Shown piece after piece: positions 34,081 to 44,889 of a stretch of DNA of 64,000 nt. The position numbers and the translations under genes were made by a program. The stretch's first letter is position 1; each line of letters starts with the position of its first letter. Source of the DNA: Ptychodera flava (Eukaryota > Hemichordata > Enteropneusta > Ptychoderidae); contig NC_091928.1 of the NCBI RefSeq assembly GCF_041260155.1, forward strand, positions 45,238,637-45,302,636. The letters run 5' to 3'. Under the pieces are notes generated by a model. The model did no database searches and was not told where the DNA came from. It saw only the letters and a list, made by a program, of their open reading frames with translations.

Positions 34081-35071
34081 GGCAACAAGTACATCGATAG
34101 ATTCTTCCGTCAATCAAAGCAAGAACTTTCAAAAGCGTCAGCATGATGTCAATAAGGTCAAAGGGTTACTGAAAGTGGAAAATATAGACTTGACGCAAGT
34201 AAGATCGGGTAAGAAAAATGTCCTCTATATAAGACATCTTCAGGTTACTCTTATTTTACCAAGTGATGTTTGTTGCACGTTTCTTGTAGAATTTTTTTGA
34301 CAATTGTCGGGGTTTTCGCGGGCGATGTATAAATAAAACAGAACCTGTGAAACAAAATTCCTTTTTTCAAGTTTATTATGTATTATTAAATGTTTACGTT
34401 TCCCCTGAAAGAAAATAATATTTTTTTCTATTTAAATAGAAAACCAACCAGTAAACGGAAATTTTGTTTAATGGAATTACAGACTCTCGCAATCTAAATG
34501 TTACAGTTATTGTGATCATCATTCCATTCTTGTTGATCAGAATTACGGATAATATGAAGTGAGCCCATCTGTTATTTGTCGAATCTAAAATTAATGTGTC
34601 AATGACGACAGACAATCATTTCCTGTCTAGTTATCAGGCCTATTTGGAGTCATATGTTCTACTTTCATTTGTACACAAAAGTTAGTTTTGTTAAATGACT
34701 CAGTAATACGTACCCTACTATCCCCAATGTACTATTTCAGACAAATTTCGCAGTTCAAGTTGTTTTTGAATTATTAAAGTACATTTAATACTACCAGTTT
34801 CAGTACTGACACTGCGAATTGCCTATATTTAGACTACTATAGAGCTACAGGATGATGTGCCTTTCTTGTAGAGATAAACATAGTTTCAAAATGTAGACAC
34901 GTTTTGCTTTGGTGAGAAGTAGTTTCCAAGAGACACAAGTGATGCAGAATTCAGCAGTGTTGTTTTCAAATATTTCTATATAATATATATTTTTCTGTTA
35001 GCTTCTACAACCAAATTTAAAATAATTCCAGTGTTGAAGGAGAAGTGCACCAAATGTACGTGTACGGAAAG
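34081..35071 (+). pseudogene. VAMP-like R-SNARE gene C, probably broken
   Basis: Exon 34081-34208 (128 bp, acceptor CCCCATTTTCCCAG, donor GTAAGA) aligns with the SNARE exons of A, B and D and keeps the same phases (starts with one codon base, ends phase 1). It reads NQSKNFQKRQHDVNKVKGLL then KVENIDLTQVRS, nine residues (27 bp) shorter than D, and the lost part spans the zero layer. A possible linker exon follows at 35002-35071 (STTKFK, then KEKCTKC), but its 70-bp length leaves the wrong phase for a transmembrane exon. None is found before the DIRS-order element that starts at 35411. A SNARE missing its central layers could not form a normal four-helix bundle, so I read it as a dead or dying paralogue. 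Confidence 0.5.
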
Positions 35072-35143
35072 GTAAGTGTACATGATCTTGATCACAATTC
35101 TTAAAAGGATATTGACTTTGTAGCCAAGTAGTTGTCGTACAAA

Positions 35144-35181
35144 TGTCTGTCTTTCTGTCTGTCTGTCTTTCTGTCTGTCTG
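35144..35181. repeat. (GTCT)n microsatellite
   Basis: GTCTGTCTTTCTGTCTGT units, two blocks. Confidence 0.9.
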
Positions 35182-35410
35182 TGGTAAGACATCTTAAGAA
35201 TCAATCATTAGATTCGAATCAAATCTTGAATGTAAAGTGATTTTGGCTACAGCAAGAATTGACTAGTTTTTCACTGGCATCATCAATGTCCTGGTCAATG
35301 TCCTGGTCTTTGACACTCTCTACAAAGTAATGGCGGGCCTCTTTCCAGAGCATTCTCTGGACATAGACTTTGTTCGCGATACCTTCTATTGTCACACCCA
35401 CGCTTTAAAA

Positions 35411-35657
35411 GTGGAATCTGTGTTTTATCACAGATGTGTTTTGTGATTACACCTAGCTATCTGCCTTCCTTACATCTTCACTGTCGTCCCCTTAGCCAAT
35501 CGGCTCTTCTACCCATGACTGTTATCAATCATCCTTCCCAGCCAATCAGCCACGTTTGCACACGACACTACATAATCAAGCCTTTGTCTCATCGCTCCCA
35601 TTCATTCATTCATTCATTCATTCATTCAGCCGCTGAGTTCATGCCATACCAGCTCAG
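35411..35657 (+). repeat. DIRS-order element, left terminal repeat
   Basis: Starts GTGGAATCTGTGTTTTATCA and ends CAGCTCAG. Nearly identical to 39779-40016, apart from a variable (ATTC)n run near its end and two or three substitutions. Confidence 0.9.
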
Positions 35658-36020
35658 CAAAGTCGATTGGGCCCATCATGATAACGACCTCTTCTGCTCT
35701 ATTTTTTCTGGTCTACGGGCGGCATTGTGTAACCTCTGCGGCAGCGTTTCCCATGCTACGGAAATCTGCCCTCAACTGGCCCAAGGCAGTAAGAAACCGG
35801 TTTCTTCAGCAGCGACCTCTCGATCATCGTCACAAGACAGAAAGGGACGACTTCGTGTATTCCATCAAGGTAGAGAACTATGCAATAATTTCAATGCCTC
35901 CAGCGGCTGCACCAAGGCGAACTGTACATATGCGCACTACTGCTCTCAATGTTTCTCAGATAAACACAGCAAAGCCCAAGGAAAATGCCCTAGCAATAAC
36001 CCCACAACGAACTGACTACC
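35640..36020 (+). pseudogene. Gag-like region of the DIRS-order element (fossil)
   Basis: Contains a CCHC-type knuckle (CNLCGSVSHATEIC) and a second cysteine/histidine cluster (CTKANCTYAHYC), as in gag-like proteins of DIRS/Ngaro elements. It looks shorter than in full-length relatives. Confidence 0.6.
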
Positions 36021-36109
36021 ATCGAAGGCCTCTACTCCAATAAATATCGCAAGTCTGATTGAACATTTAGCCCTCATCCGGATCGGAACTTTGTCAACGC
36101 TCTAATTTC

Positions 36110-37560
36110 AGCTTGCAAGATGGTTTCCACACAGGTGTTCGCAATGCACCCTCGTCAACTTTCATCGGCCGTAACTTACTTTCAGCCCGCTCTCAGCCAC
36201 AAACTGTCTCAGAACTAATAGATTCTGAAGTACGCAAAGGGTATTTACTCGGCCCGTTTGAGCAGCCACCCTTTGCTAACTTCCGCTGTAATCCTATCGG
36301 TCTCGCCGAAAGAAATATTCTGCGAAAAAACGACTCATCGTTGATCTATCCTCGCCACGTAACGACCCAGTCACTTCAAGCATTAACGAACTCATTGACA
36401 AGGAAGAATTCAGTCTATCTTACGTTAAACTGGATGACGCCATTGCCTCTATTCTCAGACTTGGAAAGGGTTCTTGGCTCTGCAAAACGGACATTGTTGA
36501 TGCCTTCAAGTTGATCCCTATCCATCCATCGCTATGGCATCTATACGGTATCCAGTGGCAAGGCCGTTTTTACTTCTTCGTACGTCTCCCCTTCGGCTCT
36601 CGTTCTAGCCCAAAGTTTTCGATCAACTTTCAACCGCCATTTCTTGGATAGCAGAGAAGTTATTCGGTATTGACACCATTTTCCACCTCCTTGACGATTT
36701 CCTACCCGTCGACCCTCCATCCTTTGATGCCAACCGAACAATGGCCCTCCTGACCTTGATATTCCGTCATCTCGCTATCCCGATTGCATCGCACAAAACC
36801 GTCGGGCCCACCAACTGCCTTGAATACCTTGGCATAGAATTAGACACCATAAAGATGCAAGCCCACCTGCCACAAGAGAAACTCGACAGAATACTCGGTC
36901 TCGTCGCTTCTTTCCTAAATTGCAAATCCTGCACGTTAAGGCAAATTCTCAGTCTACTCGGTCACCTCACATTTGCGTGTCACGTCGTGGTTCCAGGAAG
37001 AACTTTCATTTCTAGACTTATTGAGTTGTCTAAGGCCACACAAAAACTAGACTTTCACATCACCATCTCATCAGAAAGCAGGCTCGATCTCACAATGTGG
37101 CACCATTTTCTCGCGAGCTGGATCGGCATTTCCATGTTCCTCGACACAAGTACAACAGCAGCATCAGACATGGAACTTTATACAGATGCCAGCGGCATTG
37201 GTCACGGCGGCTACTTCATCGGCCACTGGTTCCAAGAACGCTGGGACAGCAACTTGCGCTTAGACTCCGACCCTGCACTTTCTATAGCCTTCCAAGAACT
37301 GTATCCTATTGTCATTGCCGCCCTCCTGTGGGGCCATCTCTGGGCTCGCAAACGCATACTGTTCCACTGCGACAATTCAGCTACCGTCCACATCATCAAC
37401 AAAGGACGCTCCAAATCACCCATCATCATGAAATTAATGAGGCGCCTCGTTATTCTGGCAGCCACACATCACTTCATGTTTCATGCCGAACACATCCCTG
37501 GGAAGTTGAACACTATTGCTGACTCTCTGTCTCGTTTTCAGATGCAGCGCTTTTGGGACG
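36110..37560 (+). pseudogene. Reverse transcriptase and RNase H region of the DIRS-order element (fossil)
   Basis: The RNase H part shows LYTDASGIGHGGYF, the following acidic helix (FQELYPIVIAALLWG), HCDNSATVHIIN and ADSLSRFQMQRFW, the usual order in DIRS/Ngaro elements. Reverse transcriptase sequence precedes it. As a unit it is broken. Confidence 0.8.
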
Positions 37561-37609
37561 AGGCACCACACGCGGATCCAGCCCCCTGCCAAGTGCCCTC
37601 AGAAGTAAT

Positions 37610-38610
37610 GTTCCACTGAACGAAGTGGCAATCTTCCAACAAGCTTCACTAAGCAAGAGGACAATCGGTTCCTATTCATCGGGGGTTCGCGCATGGAAAA
37701 CTTTCTGCTCGTTGTCAGACGTTCCAGTGAGTTCAACGTCTCTGCCTGATGTGTCCGAAGAGCTTTTAGTCTATTTTGTTTCCCACTGTGCCACCTTCCT
37801 TCACCTGAAATTGTCCACTATCAAACTGTATCTAGCGGGAATACGCTCCTATTACATTATGAGTGGCTATCGCAACCCCCTCGTGTCGGAATACGGCCAT
37901 CCTTACCCACGCCTCAAGAATGTTCTCAAGGGGATCCATTGTGTACAAGGCTCAAGCACAAGACCATGCCTCCCTATTACAGCCGACATTCTCCGGCGCA
38001 TGTGCAACATCCTCATCAAAGGAGTATTCGGCCCATACGTAGACCTTCTGTTGCAATCGGCATTCCTACTCGCCTTCTTAGGGTTTCCTTCGCTGTAGCG
38101 AGTTCACATCCACCACCCATAAGTTTGACCCTCATCTTAACCTCTGCTTTGGGGACGTTACCACCACTGCATCCAACGGACGAGTCTCCTGTCTGTCAGT
38201 ACGACTGAAGTCATCAAAAACTGACCAATTTCGCCGCGGCTTCAACCTGCGCCTCTTCCCCACGGGTACCGCGATCTGCCCTGTTTCCGCACTACTTCGT
38301 TTCATGTCTGTCCGTCAAGCTATGTGTCCAAGTGCATCCGAACCCTTTTTCCTCCTGCCAAAAAGAACACCTTTAGACCGCAACACGTTCACAACATTTC
38401 TGTGGACTGTTTTATCACGTATCGGCCTCCGACCGGATTTCTTCGCCGGCCATTCCTTCCGCATTGGAGCAGCCACTTCAGCCGCAGCATCACAAATTCC
38501 GGACCACCTGATCCAGACATTGGGCAGATGGTCCAGCAATTGCTATCGACTTTACATAAGAACATCAGAAACTTCCTTGCGTCATGCTTTTCAACGGCTA
38601 GCCTCCTAAT
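37610..38610 (+). pseudogene. Tyrosine recombinase region of the DIRS-order element (fossil)
   Basis: N-terminal SAM-like part with SGVRAWKTFC and the C-terminal signature GHSFRIGAAT, LGRWSSNCYRLYIR (HxxR, H/W and tyrosine of the tyrosine recombinases). This replaces the DDE integrase of LTR elements. Broken. Confidence 0.8.
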
Positions 38611-38782
38611 TCTCATGGCACCACCCTGTTTATTTCTGGACTCACTGGGTGCACACTCAAACATTTAACGGCTGCCTAGTCGTCATTGCAGTCAGCCTCA
38701 TTCCATTGCATTATGACTCACACGTTACATGTCTCGTCGTGTTCCACGTCTGTGTTCTGTCACCTAACGTTCCTCCATGTTG

Positions 38783-39318
38783 TTTCCACCTGGGCTCGCA
38801 CAGTTTACCTGTCCCCCAGGACCCCCTCCCCCCAAGCCGTATCATCACCACGATGATCCCTTGGGCGCGAGAACCTTGTCTTCGTTCAATGTTTCCACCC
38901 GGGCTCGTACAGTTTACCTGTCCCCCGGGACCCCCTCCCCCCAAGCCGTATCACCACTGCGGTGATCCCTTGGGCGCGAGAACCTCGTCTTCGTTACATG
39001 TTTCCACCCGGGCTCGCACAGTTTACCTGTCCCCCGGGACCCCCTCCCCCCAAGCCGTATCACCACCGCGGTGATCCCTTGGGTGCGAGAACCTCGTCTC
39101 CATTCATCATGTTTCCACCCGGGCTCGCACAGTTTACCTGTCCCCCGGGACCCCCTCCCCCAAGCCGTATCACCACCGCGGTGATCCCTTGGGTGCGAGA
39201 ACCTCGTCTCCGTTCATCATGTTTCCACCTGGGCTCGTACAGTTTACCTGTCCCCCAGGACCCCCTCCCCCAGGCCATATCACCACTGCGGTGTTCCCCT
39301 GGGTGCGAGATCCCCTTT
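38783..39318 (+). repeat. GC-rich minisatellite, five units of about 110 bp
   Basis: Units begin TTTCCACCCGGGCTCG at 38783, 38892, 39001, 39112 and 39222. Each carries a C-rich run (CCCGGGACCCCCTCCCCC) and a short palindrome, CACCGCGGTG. It lies in the 3' part of the DIRS-order element and is far more GC-rich than its surroundings. Frames read through it are artefacts. Confidence 0.93.
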
Positions 39319-39778
39319 ACTAACATCATTCTCAATTTCTTCCCTCCTTTTTGGGGTCACTTCAGTCATGCTTCCTTCGTTTGGGCTTTGGATTCCATCC
39401 TGACCCCCATTTCTCGGGAATTCCACTCCTTTCCCACATTGCGGCCTCTCAGGATGGATTCATCATCAAGGTCATTCAGACCTTGACCCCAAGGTCACCA
39501 ATGACCGTTGCTCGGTTGCTTGACTGAAGGGGCCCTCTCCCATATATTTTGCTCATATTTTATTGTAGGTTAGTTTGCTACTTATATTTTGACTGTTTTG
39601 TATTGTAAGTTTTGATAGTACTTTGAGATCTGCGAGGGCACTAGTTCTATGCCCTTTACTGCTTTATTTTTGCCGTTTCATCTTTTGCTCTATTATATAC
39701 TTTGTTGGCGTTTATGTTTACCTTTTTTGCAATAAACCCTCCCATCTTTCATCAACTTAGTGGTGGTGTGTTCACAAA

Positions 39779-40016
39779 GTGGAATCTGTGTTTTATCACA
39801 GATGTGTTTTGTGATTACACCTAGCTATCTGCCTTCCTTACATCTTCACTGTCGTCCCCTTAGCCAATCGGCTCTTCTACCCATGACTGTTATCAATCCT
39901 CCTTCCCAGCCAATCAGCCACGTTTGCACACGACACTACATAATCAAGCCTTTGTCTCATCGCTCCATTCATTCATTCATTCATTCAGCCGCTGAGTTCA
40001 TGCTATACCAGCTCAG
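39779..40016 (+). repeat. DIRS-order element, second copy of the terminal repeat
   Basis: Direct repeat of 35411-35657. About 60 bp of pyrimidine-rich sequence follow before the presumed element end near 40078. Confidence 0.9.
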
Positions 40017-40078
40017 TCTATCCCACCACCATCCCCTGTCTCCTCCTCTCCTTTTCCCTTTCTTTCTGTGTTCACAAA

Positions 40079-40717
40079 AGGCTGGATTCAGTAACAGCTC
40101 ACTGTCTAGCCAGTCTTGCACCTGTGCCCTTGTGAACAGAATGAGCAGCCCTTTCTGTTATCACTTGTGTGTTAGTCAGCACACTGGTTGAGTTATTTTT
40201 GTCCTTTATATGGCTGCATGACACGCACTTTGACATCAAGGTGATAGGGATCCAATATGAGGTGTTGCATATTAGCCATAAAAGTGAGCGTTATGTGAGC
40301 TAGAAATACATGTTTTCTTTCGTGCTTACAATTAAGATCAATTGGTAGTGATGTGAATGAAAAATAAGCTTGTTTACGTTGAGCTACTTTTAGCTGTTAC
40401 ATTTCACGAATTCACCTGCTATGTTGTGCATGACCAAGTAATGCATAAGCTATTTGTCTGCATGCCATCTCCCATGAGCTTCCTTTCAGTCGTCTTATGC
40501 ATATTCGTGACCTCCCCATTCCTGTCATGTAGGTGCACGTCTTCTATTGGCACCTCAAACAAAACGCCACCCAAGTTTTTTGTTGATATGTTTTAAAACT
40601 CGATATTGTATAGTCACAGAAGCCATCGGAATCATATTCCATTGTATAGTCACTGAAACAACCGATCTCATATTCTCAATTTCATATTGCCATATTTACA
40701 CTTTACAATTTTTACAG
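40079..40717. other. Spacer upstream of gene D
   Basis: No clear coding exon. A weak candidate donor, CCTGTCAT/GTAGGTGC near 40531, ends in AT like the 32429 and 29046 donors and could be a 5' exon for gene D; low certainty. Confidence 0.3.
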
Positions 40718-41874
40718 TGTAGAAGACACACCGGAAGATTCCTCCAACAATCAAAAACAGAAAATTCAACAACTCAAGGAAGATGTTGATGAGGTCACTG
40801 AGTTAATGAAAGTTAACATAGATAAAATACTAGAGAGGGGAGAGAATATAGCTGAGTTGAATGTCAGATCAGGTAAAAAGAATCAGTCTGGTCAGTACTG
40901 AATGCTCACCCGGAATAAGAATTATAAGGTTATTCACAAAATACGGCCCTGTATGGACTCGGGCTCAGTGAGTGACGTATTGGACTCCAATACGTCACTC
41001 ACTGAGCCCACAGGGCCGTATTTTGTGTGTAACCCTATTATTATACACCTGCCTCCATTAATCGTCCGTATAAACTAATTCTATGGTAAATTTTGAGGGA
41101 TGAGGCACGCGCGATATGAGTGGAACGCGGCACGAAGCCAATTAATTTTCAGTGCAGTACAAGCAAACTTTGCTGAATGTTTTCAATTTAATTAGTTTTT
41201 TAAAATAAAAATCAATTGCATTTATAGTCAGTTTTGTGTTTAGCGTGTTTTAAACCTTATACTACGAATACATTTTGGTTGAAGTTGTTATTATGTCTAT
41301 AACTCACCGTAAAATAGTTTGTTTACATCCGCTAATCGCTAGGTCAAAGGTCAAACAGATGCGTCGCTTGTCTCCCGTATTCGGGACTCCGCGTACTATA
41401 CAAAATACGGAAAGTTATTGGACGGTCAAACTCCCATGGGATACGGCAGTAGGTGTATAATAATGATAATTATTGAACAAAATTTAGGGTAAAATGATAT
41501 GCGTACTCCAGTTAGTAGAATGCGACACAATTATGTAACCTTGATTACAAGTTGAATCCCAGTAAAGAAACGTTCTGCCTGAATAGCAGCGCTTATTTAA
41601 TCAATCTGTTCTGTTTATAATTCGTTAATGAGTTTTAGTATCATAGAACTTTCCAAAATATAAAAAGCACGCTATCTTTGATGTGTTATTTGAAGACTCG
41701 TATTCCATTTCAGATTTTCCATTCCATTGAAAAATTTTAAATACTAACATATCCTTAGTTATATGGGAATTTTTCCAGTTTACTACTTTAGTTATAAAGC
41801 ATGATGTGACCGCCTGGTGGACAGGTATCTTTGAGAGATAGAAGTAATTCTCGGCTAAAAGTCTGTGAAGCAAA

Positions 41875-41969
<95 letters not shown>

Positions 41970-43383
41970 TCCCAAACTAGAGCGTCTGGAAACCTCTGCA
42001 CTACAGTTTAAAAAAACTACAACGAAAGTGAAGAGGACATTCTTTTGCAAATCTGTGAAGGTAACGACTACCAATGAAAGGTTTAGTTAACCTCTTATCA
42101 TGTTAGATTCAATATCTCCATGGTTGTCCTTTTGAATGCCGTTACCAGTGTATTTTATAAGAAATAGATGAAGTGAATATGGCCAATCTTGGTAGATTGG
42201 AAGAAGCATACATTGCACGATTTTCGTATCCAATCAATACCAATAAAATGTCCTACCAAGCACTTAGATTTCACAAACTATTTTGATCTTCAACGAAAAA
42301 GTGTCAAGATTTGTGCATTCCATGAATTTAATCTGTCCTTGCATGCCTTTCGGTTTTTAACAAACCTTCTTGATGTATGATTAAGAAACACCTAACAAAT
42401 AATGATTGCTGAGGCTTGCTTTAGAAACCATTGTGCTTATGACTAGTCAGTTAAATAACATTCACGCAATGTAACGCTAATAATTTTTAGTGTACTCAGT
42501 GTCATTTTCAATGAATGTGCTTTCTTGATATTGTTAATGTAATAACTTCTCTGTGCAAGAAAAAGCAAAGATGCCCTTTTCCCCTCACTTTAAAACCAAA
42601 TTTCATTTCATTTCAGATGATCTGTATATTCATCATAATTGGTATCAGTATCATTCTTGTCCTTGTCTTGATTGTTGTCTGTAAGTATACTCCTAACGTA
42701 GAACGTAGTTTCCTTGGATTATTCAGCCATCTGCAAATACAGTGTGTACATAGAGTCTGTTCTATGTTCACGAATTTTGTCAAGTCAAACTGAGATCAAA
42801 TACATAACTATTTCAACATGAGCTAGGGATTATCTCAGATTTCTGCATAGAATCACAATGCGATGGTTTTGTTAAGGGGAGTCAGACCTCATTTGAATTT
42901 TTAAACCGCTGTTTTGCACTTACTTATTTTAGTTTTACACATGTACCTTAAATCGCAAACTGCAAACCAGTACAAGGATATTGACCGCATTTGGTAGTGT
43001 GCACTGTTTGACAGTCCCTTTTCTTTTTTCTAATAACAAACCAATTTTCCTGAATAGTATTACATACTTATTTTCCCTTCGATTCGTTCAGAAAATGAAA
43101 TAATTAAAATTTTGCATGCCATTCCATCGGCACTACGTGTTGAAGAAAAAAGTATATAATAGCAGCTTGGCAATACCCTATGGCAATGCATTCTTTGAAT
43201 TCCTTTACACCACTTTCTTTCTATTGTAACAAAAGGTAGACAATTACGAAATGGTACAAATTACATGCCGGCGTAGAAAATAGAGAGGCGTTGAAGGCTG
43301 TGAATGCTAAACATTTATGAAAGGAATATTCCTAATTGCTCAACATCTTTTTTCCTTTCTCAGTTGTGATAGAGCCGTGGTAG
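40718..43383 (+). CDS. VAMP8-like R-SNARE gene D (4 exons, canonical zero layer)
   Basis: The most typical member. Exons: SNARE motif 40718-40872 (155 bp), linker 41981-42060 (80 bp), transmembrane 42617-42680 (64 bp), tail plus stop 43364-43383. All have GT/AG borders and phases 1, 0, 1. The motif reads IQQLKEDVDEVTELMKVNID then KILERGENIAELNVRS. ILERGENI lines up with the zero-layer arginine segment of VAMP8 (ILARGENL). The linker, RLETSALQFKKTTTKVKR then CKSVK, matches the VAMP8 LEATSEHFKTTSQKVAR region, and the anchor begins MICIFIIIGISIILVLVL right after VK, as in VAMP8. The product ends FVIEPW. From the SNARE exon it gives 105 residues. Expected role: vesicle-side R-SNARE in membrane fusion. 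Closer to VAMP8 than to VAMP1-3 by eye, but orthology is not shown. A (TA)n array lies just before the linker exon, and a MITE with a perfect hairpin fills the first intron. Confidence 0.8.
40928..41034. repeat. Near-perfect palindrome in intron 1 of gene D
   Basis: GGCTCAGTGAGTGACGTATT meets its exact complement at about 40983, and pairing resumes outwards through CAAAATACGGCCCTGT / ACAGGGCCGTATTTTG to GGTTA/TAACC. The two arms are about 50 nt, with one asymmetric 9-nt bulge. It directly abuts the TIR element on its right. Confidence 0.9.
41036..41467. mobile_element. TIR element in intron 1 of gene D
   Basis: Ends TATTATTATACACCTGCC and GGCAGTAGGTGTATAATAATGA are inverted matches. The inside is non-coding. 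AAAATACGG motifs of the neighbouring palindrome recur near its right end, so the two may be one composite element. Confidence 0.6.
41877..41967. repeat. (TA)n microsatellite at a splice acceptor
   Basis: About 45 TA units ending some 13 bases before the linker exon acceptor (TTTTTCCCAAACTAG/AG) of gene D. Confidence 0.97.
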
Positions 43384-43654
43384 CATGGTGATTGTGATGG
43401 TATTTAAATGGCATCATAAGCCTAACAGATGATGACAGACAAGCCTAACAGATGATGACATCTTTACAATACAGTGTTGATTGTTTTTATAAATTGATAC
43501 ATCGGCCGAGGATGATAAAACATTTATCCCACAATCCTATGATCCAAAGGTTTAAGTAAATCATGCTTTTGATAATTTTTGGAAACCTCCATTTAGCATA
43601 TCCTTAAAAAGGTATGATGTAATATATGTATGCGTATATGTATATATCACTATA

Positions 43655-44870
43655 TTTTTAGATTCCCCCTTTGAGTTCCCGAGACTGGTATCAATTGTCA
43701 AGTAACGGTAAACTTCAGGGAAACCGTTTTCGAATAACTTTCATATTTAATCGGTCTAGCCATGAGTTTTCCCGACAAAGTGGAAGAAACCTTTGGTTGT
43801 GCCTTTACAGTAGAAGGGTACCAAGTCAAACATTAGAAATCATCGCCCAATGTCTCTCTTATCAACTGTTTCAAAAATGTGTAAGAAAATGATATCAAGG
43901 CAAGTATATAATCATGTCAAACGCGTTTAATCTGAACAACAGCATGGTTTCTTGCCTTGGCGATCCTGTTTGACTAATATTTTGTCTTGCTCAATGAAGC
44001 TCGTCTTGCAATTAATAGGTCAAACACTTGGATGTCATACATACAGATTTTCCTAGGCATTTGACAAAGTCAATCATAAATATTTAGTATACAAACTTGG
44101 TAAATATGGAATTCAAGACACCTCTTTGACTGGTTTGCTAGCTACCTGACTGATAGATCCAAGGTAGTTAATATTAAATTGGGTAGATCAGATCCTGTTT
44201 TAGTTAAGTCACGGGTTTCACAGGTGTGGCTCATTAGGCTTTGCAGATGATCTGAAGTTGTTTAAGATAATACGTAGTGTGAATGACTGTTCAATGTTAC
44301 AAGTCTGGAGTATATCAATTGCGTGTCAACGTGAACTAAGAAATGAAAAATGCACCTTAAAATGTGCCAAATGAGTAGTAATCAGTCTTTCCTTGGAAAG
44401 ATTGCCATTTTGCAGGGCTTATAATGTTACTGCACATAATGTGATACAGCGATCTTGGAGTGACACCAGACACCAAGTTAACTTTGCAACTCGTGTTGTT
44501 TCCATTATACCTGATGCCCGAAGACTAGTTTGTATTCTTGAAATGTTTGTGAAAAGGTTTTCGGTGGATCCCTTGCTCATTGTTCACAAAATTTTCGTTA
44601 GAACTAAACTTCAATATGCTTCAGTTGTTTGGAAAAGTATTGACAAAGTGTACTCAGACAAGCTAGAAGCTGTACAGCGTAATTTTGTTAAATATTTGTG
44701 TAATGTTTCTAAAAGTAAGATTGCACTGTTATTCATGAGGCGATCTTTGTGTTATTTACCAATGCCGTCTTTAAGGCTTACTTCATTTGACTTAATTTTT
44801 TAGTTTGTAGAAATTGTGGAGCTCAGTCCTACTATAGTCAGTAGGCATTGAAGAAAAGGTTGCCGTACTC
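43655..44870 (+). mobile_element. Decayed LINE reverse transcriptase, arm 1
   Basis: Pieces in order: a stretch resembling NYRPMSLLSTVSKM (about 43840), a decayed AFDKVNHKYLVYKLGKYGIQ (about 44051) and IFVRTKLQYASVVWKSIDKV (about 44596). The same family lies inverted at 63500-64000. Its 3' end is separated off at 46190-46600 by a Penelope-like fossil. CR1/jockey-like by motif order. Confidence 0.65.
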
Positions 44871-44889
44871 GAATAATATTAAAACTTGC

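Larger units (their letters stand above)
35411..40078 (+). mobile_element. DIRS-order (Ngaro-like) retroelement, fossil, young, broken
   Basis: Order of parts on the plus strand: direct terminal repeat, zinc-finger gag-like region, reverse transcriptase, RNase H, tyrosine recombinase, GC-rich minisatellite, second copy of the terminal repeat. There is no integrase or protease. Direct rather than inverted repeats and the split arrangement fit Ngaro-like DIRS elements. The two terminal repeats differ at only a few places over about 245 bp, so the insertion is young. The coding part is broken several times. It sits between SNARE genes C and D. The motif GTGTTCACAAA ends both the segment before the second repeat and the presumed right end. 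Confidence 0.85.

Noticed and set aside
35219-35401. Minus-strand 60-codon frame beside the DIRS-order element
   Set aside because: Short, contains a tandem DQDID repeat, and has no similarity I know; not enough to call a gene.
38649-39486. Proline-rich frames of up to 174 codons on plus and glycine-rich frames on minus
   Set aside because: They are translations of the GC-rich minisatellite in the DIRS-order fossil; all frames stay open because the unit lacks stops.
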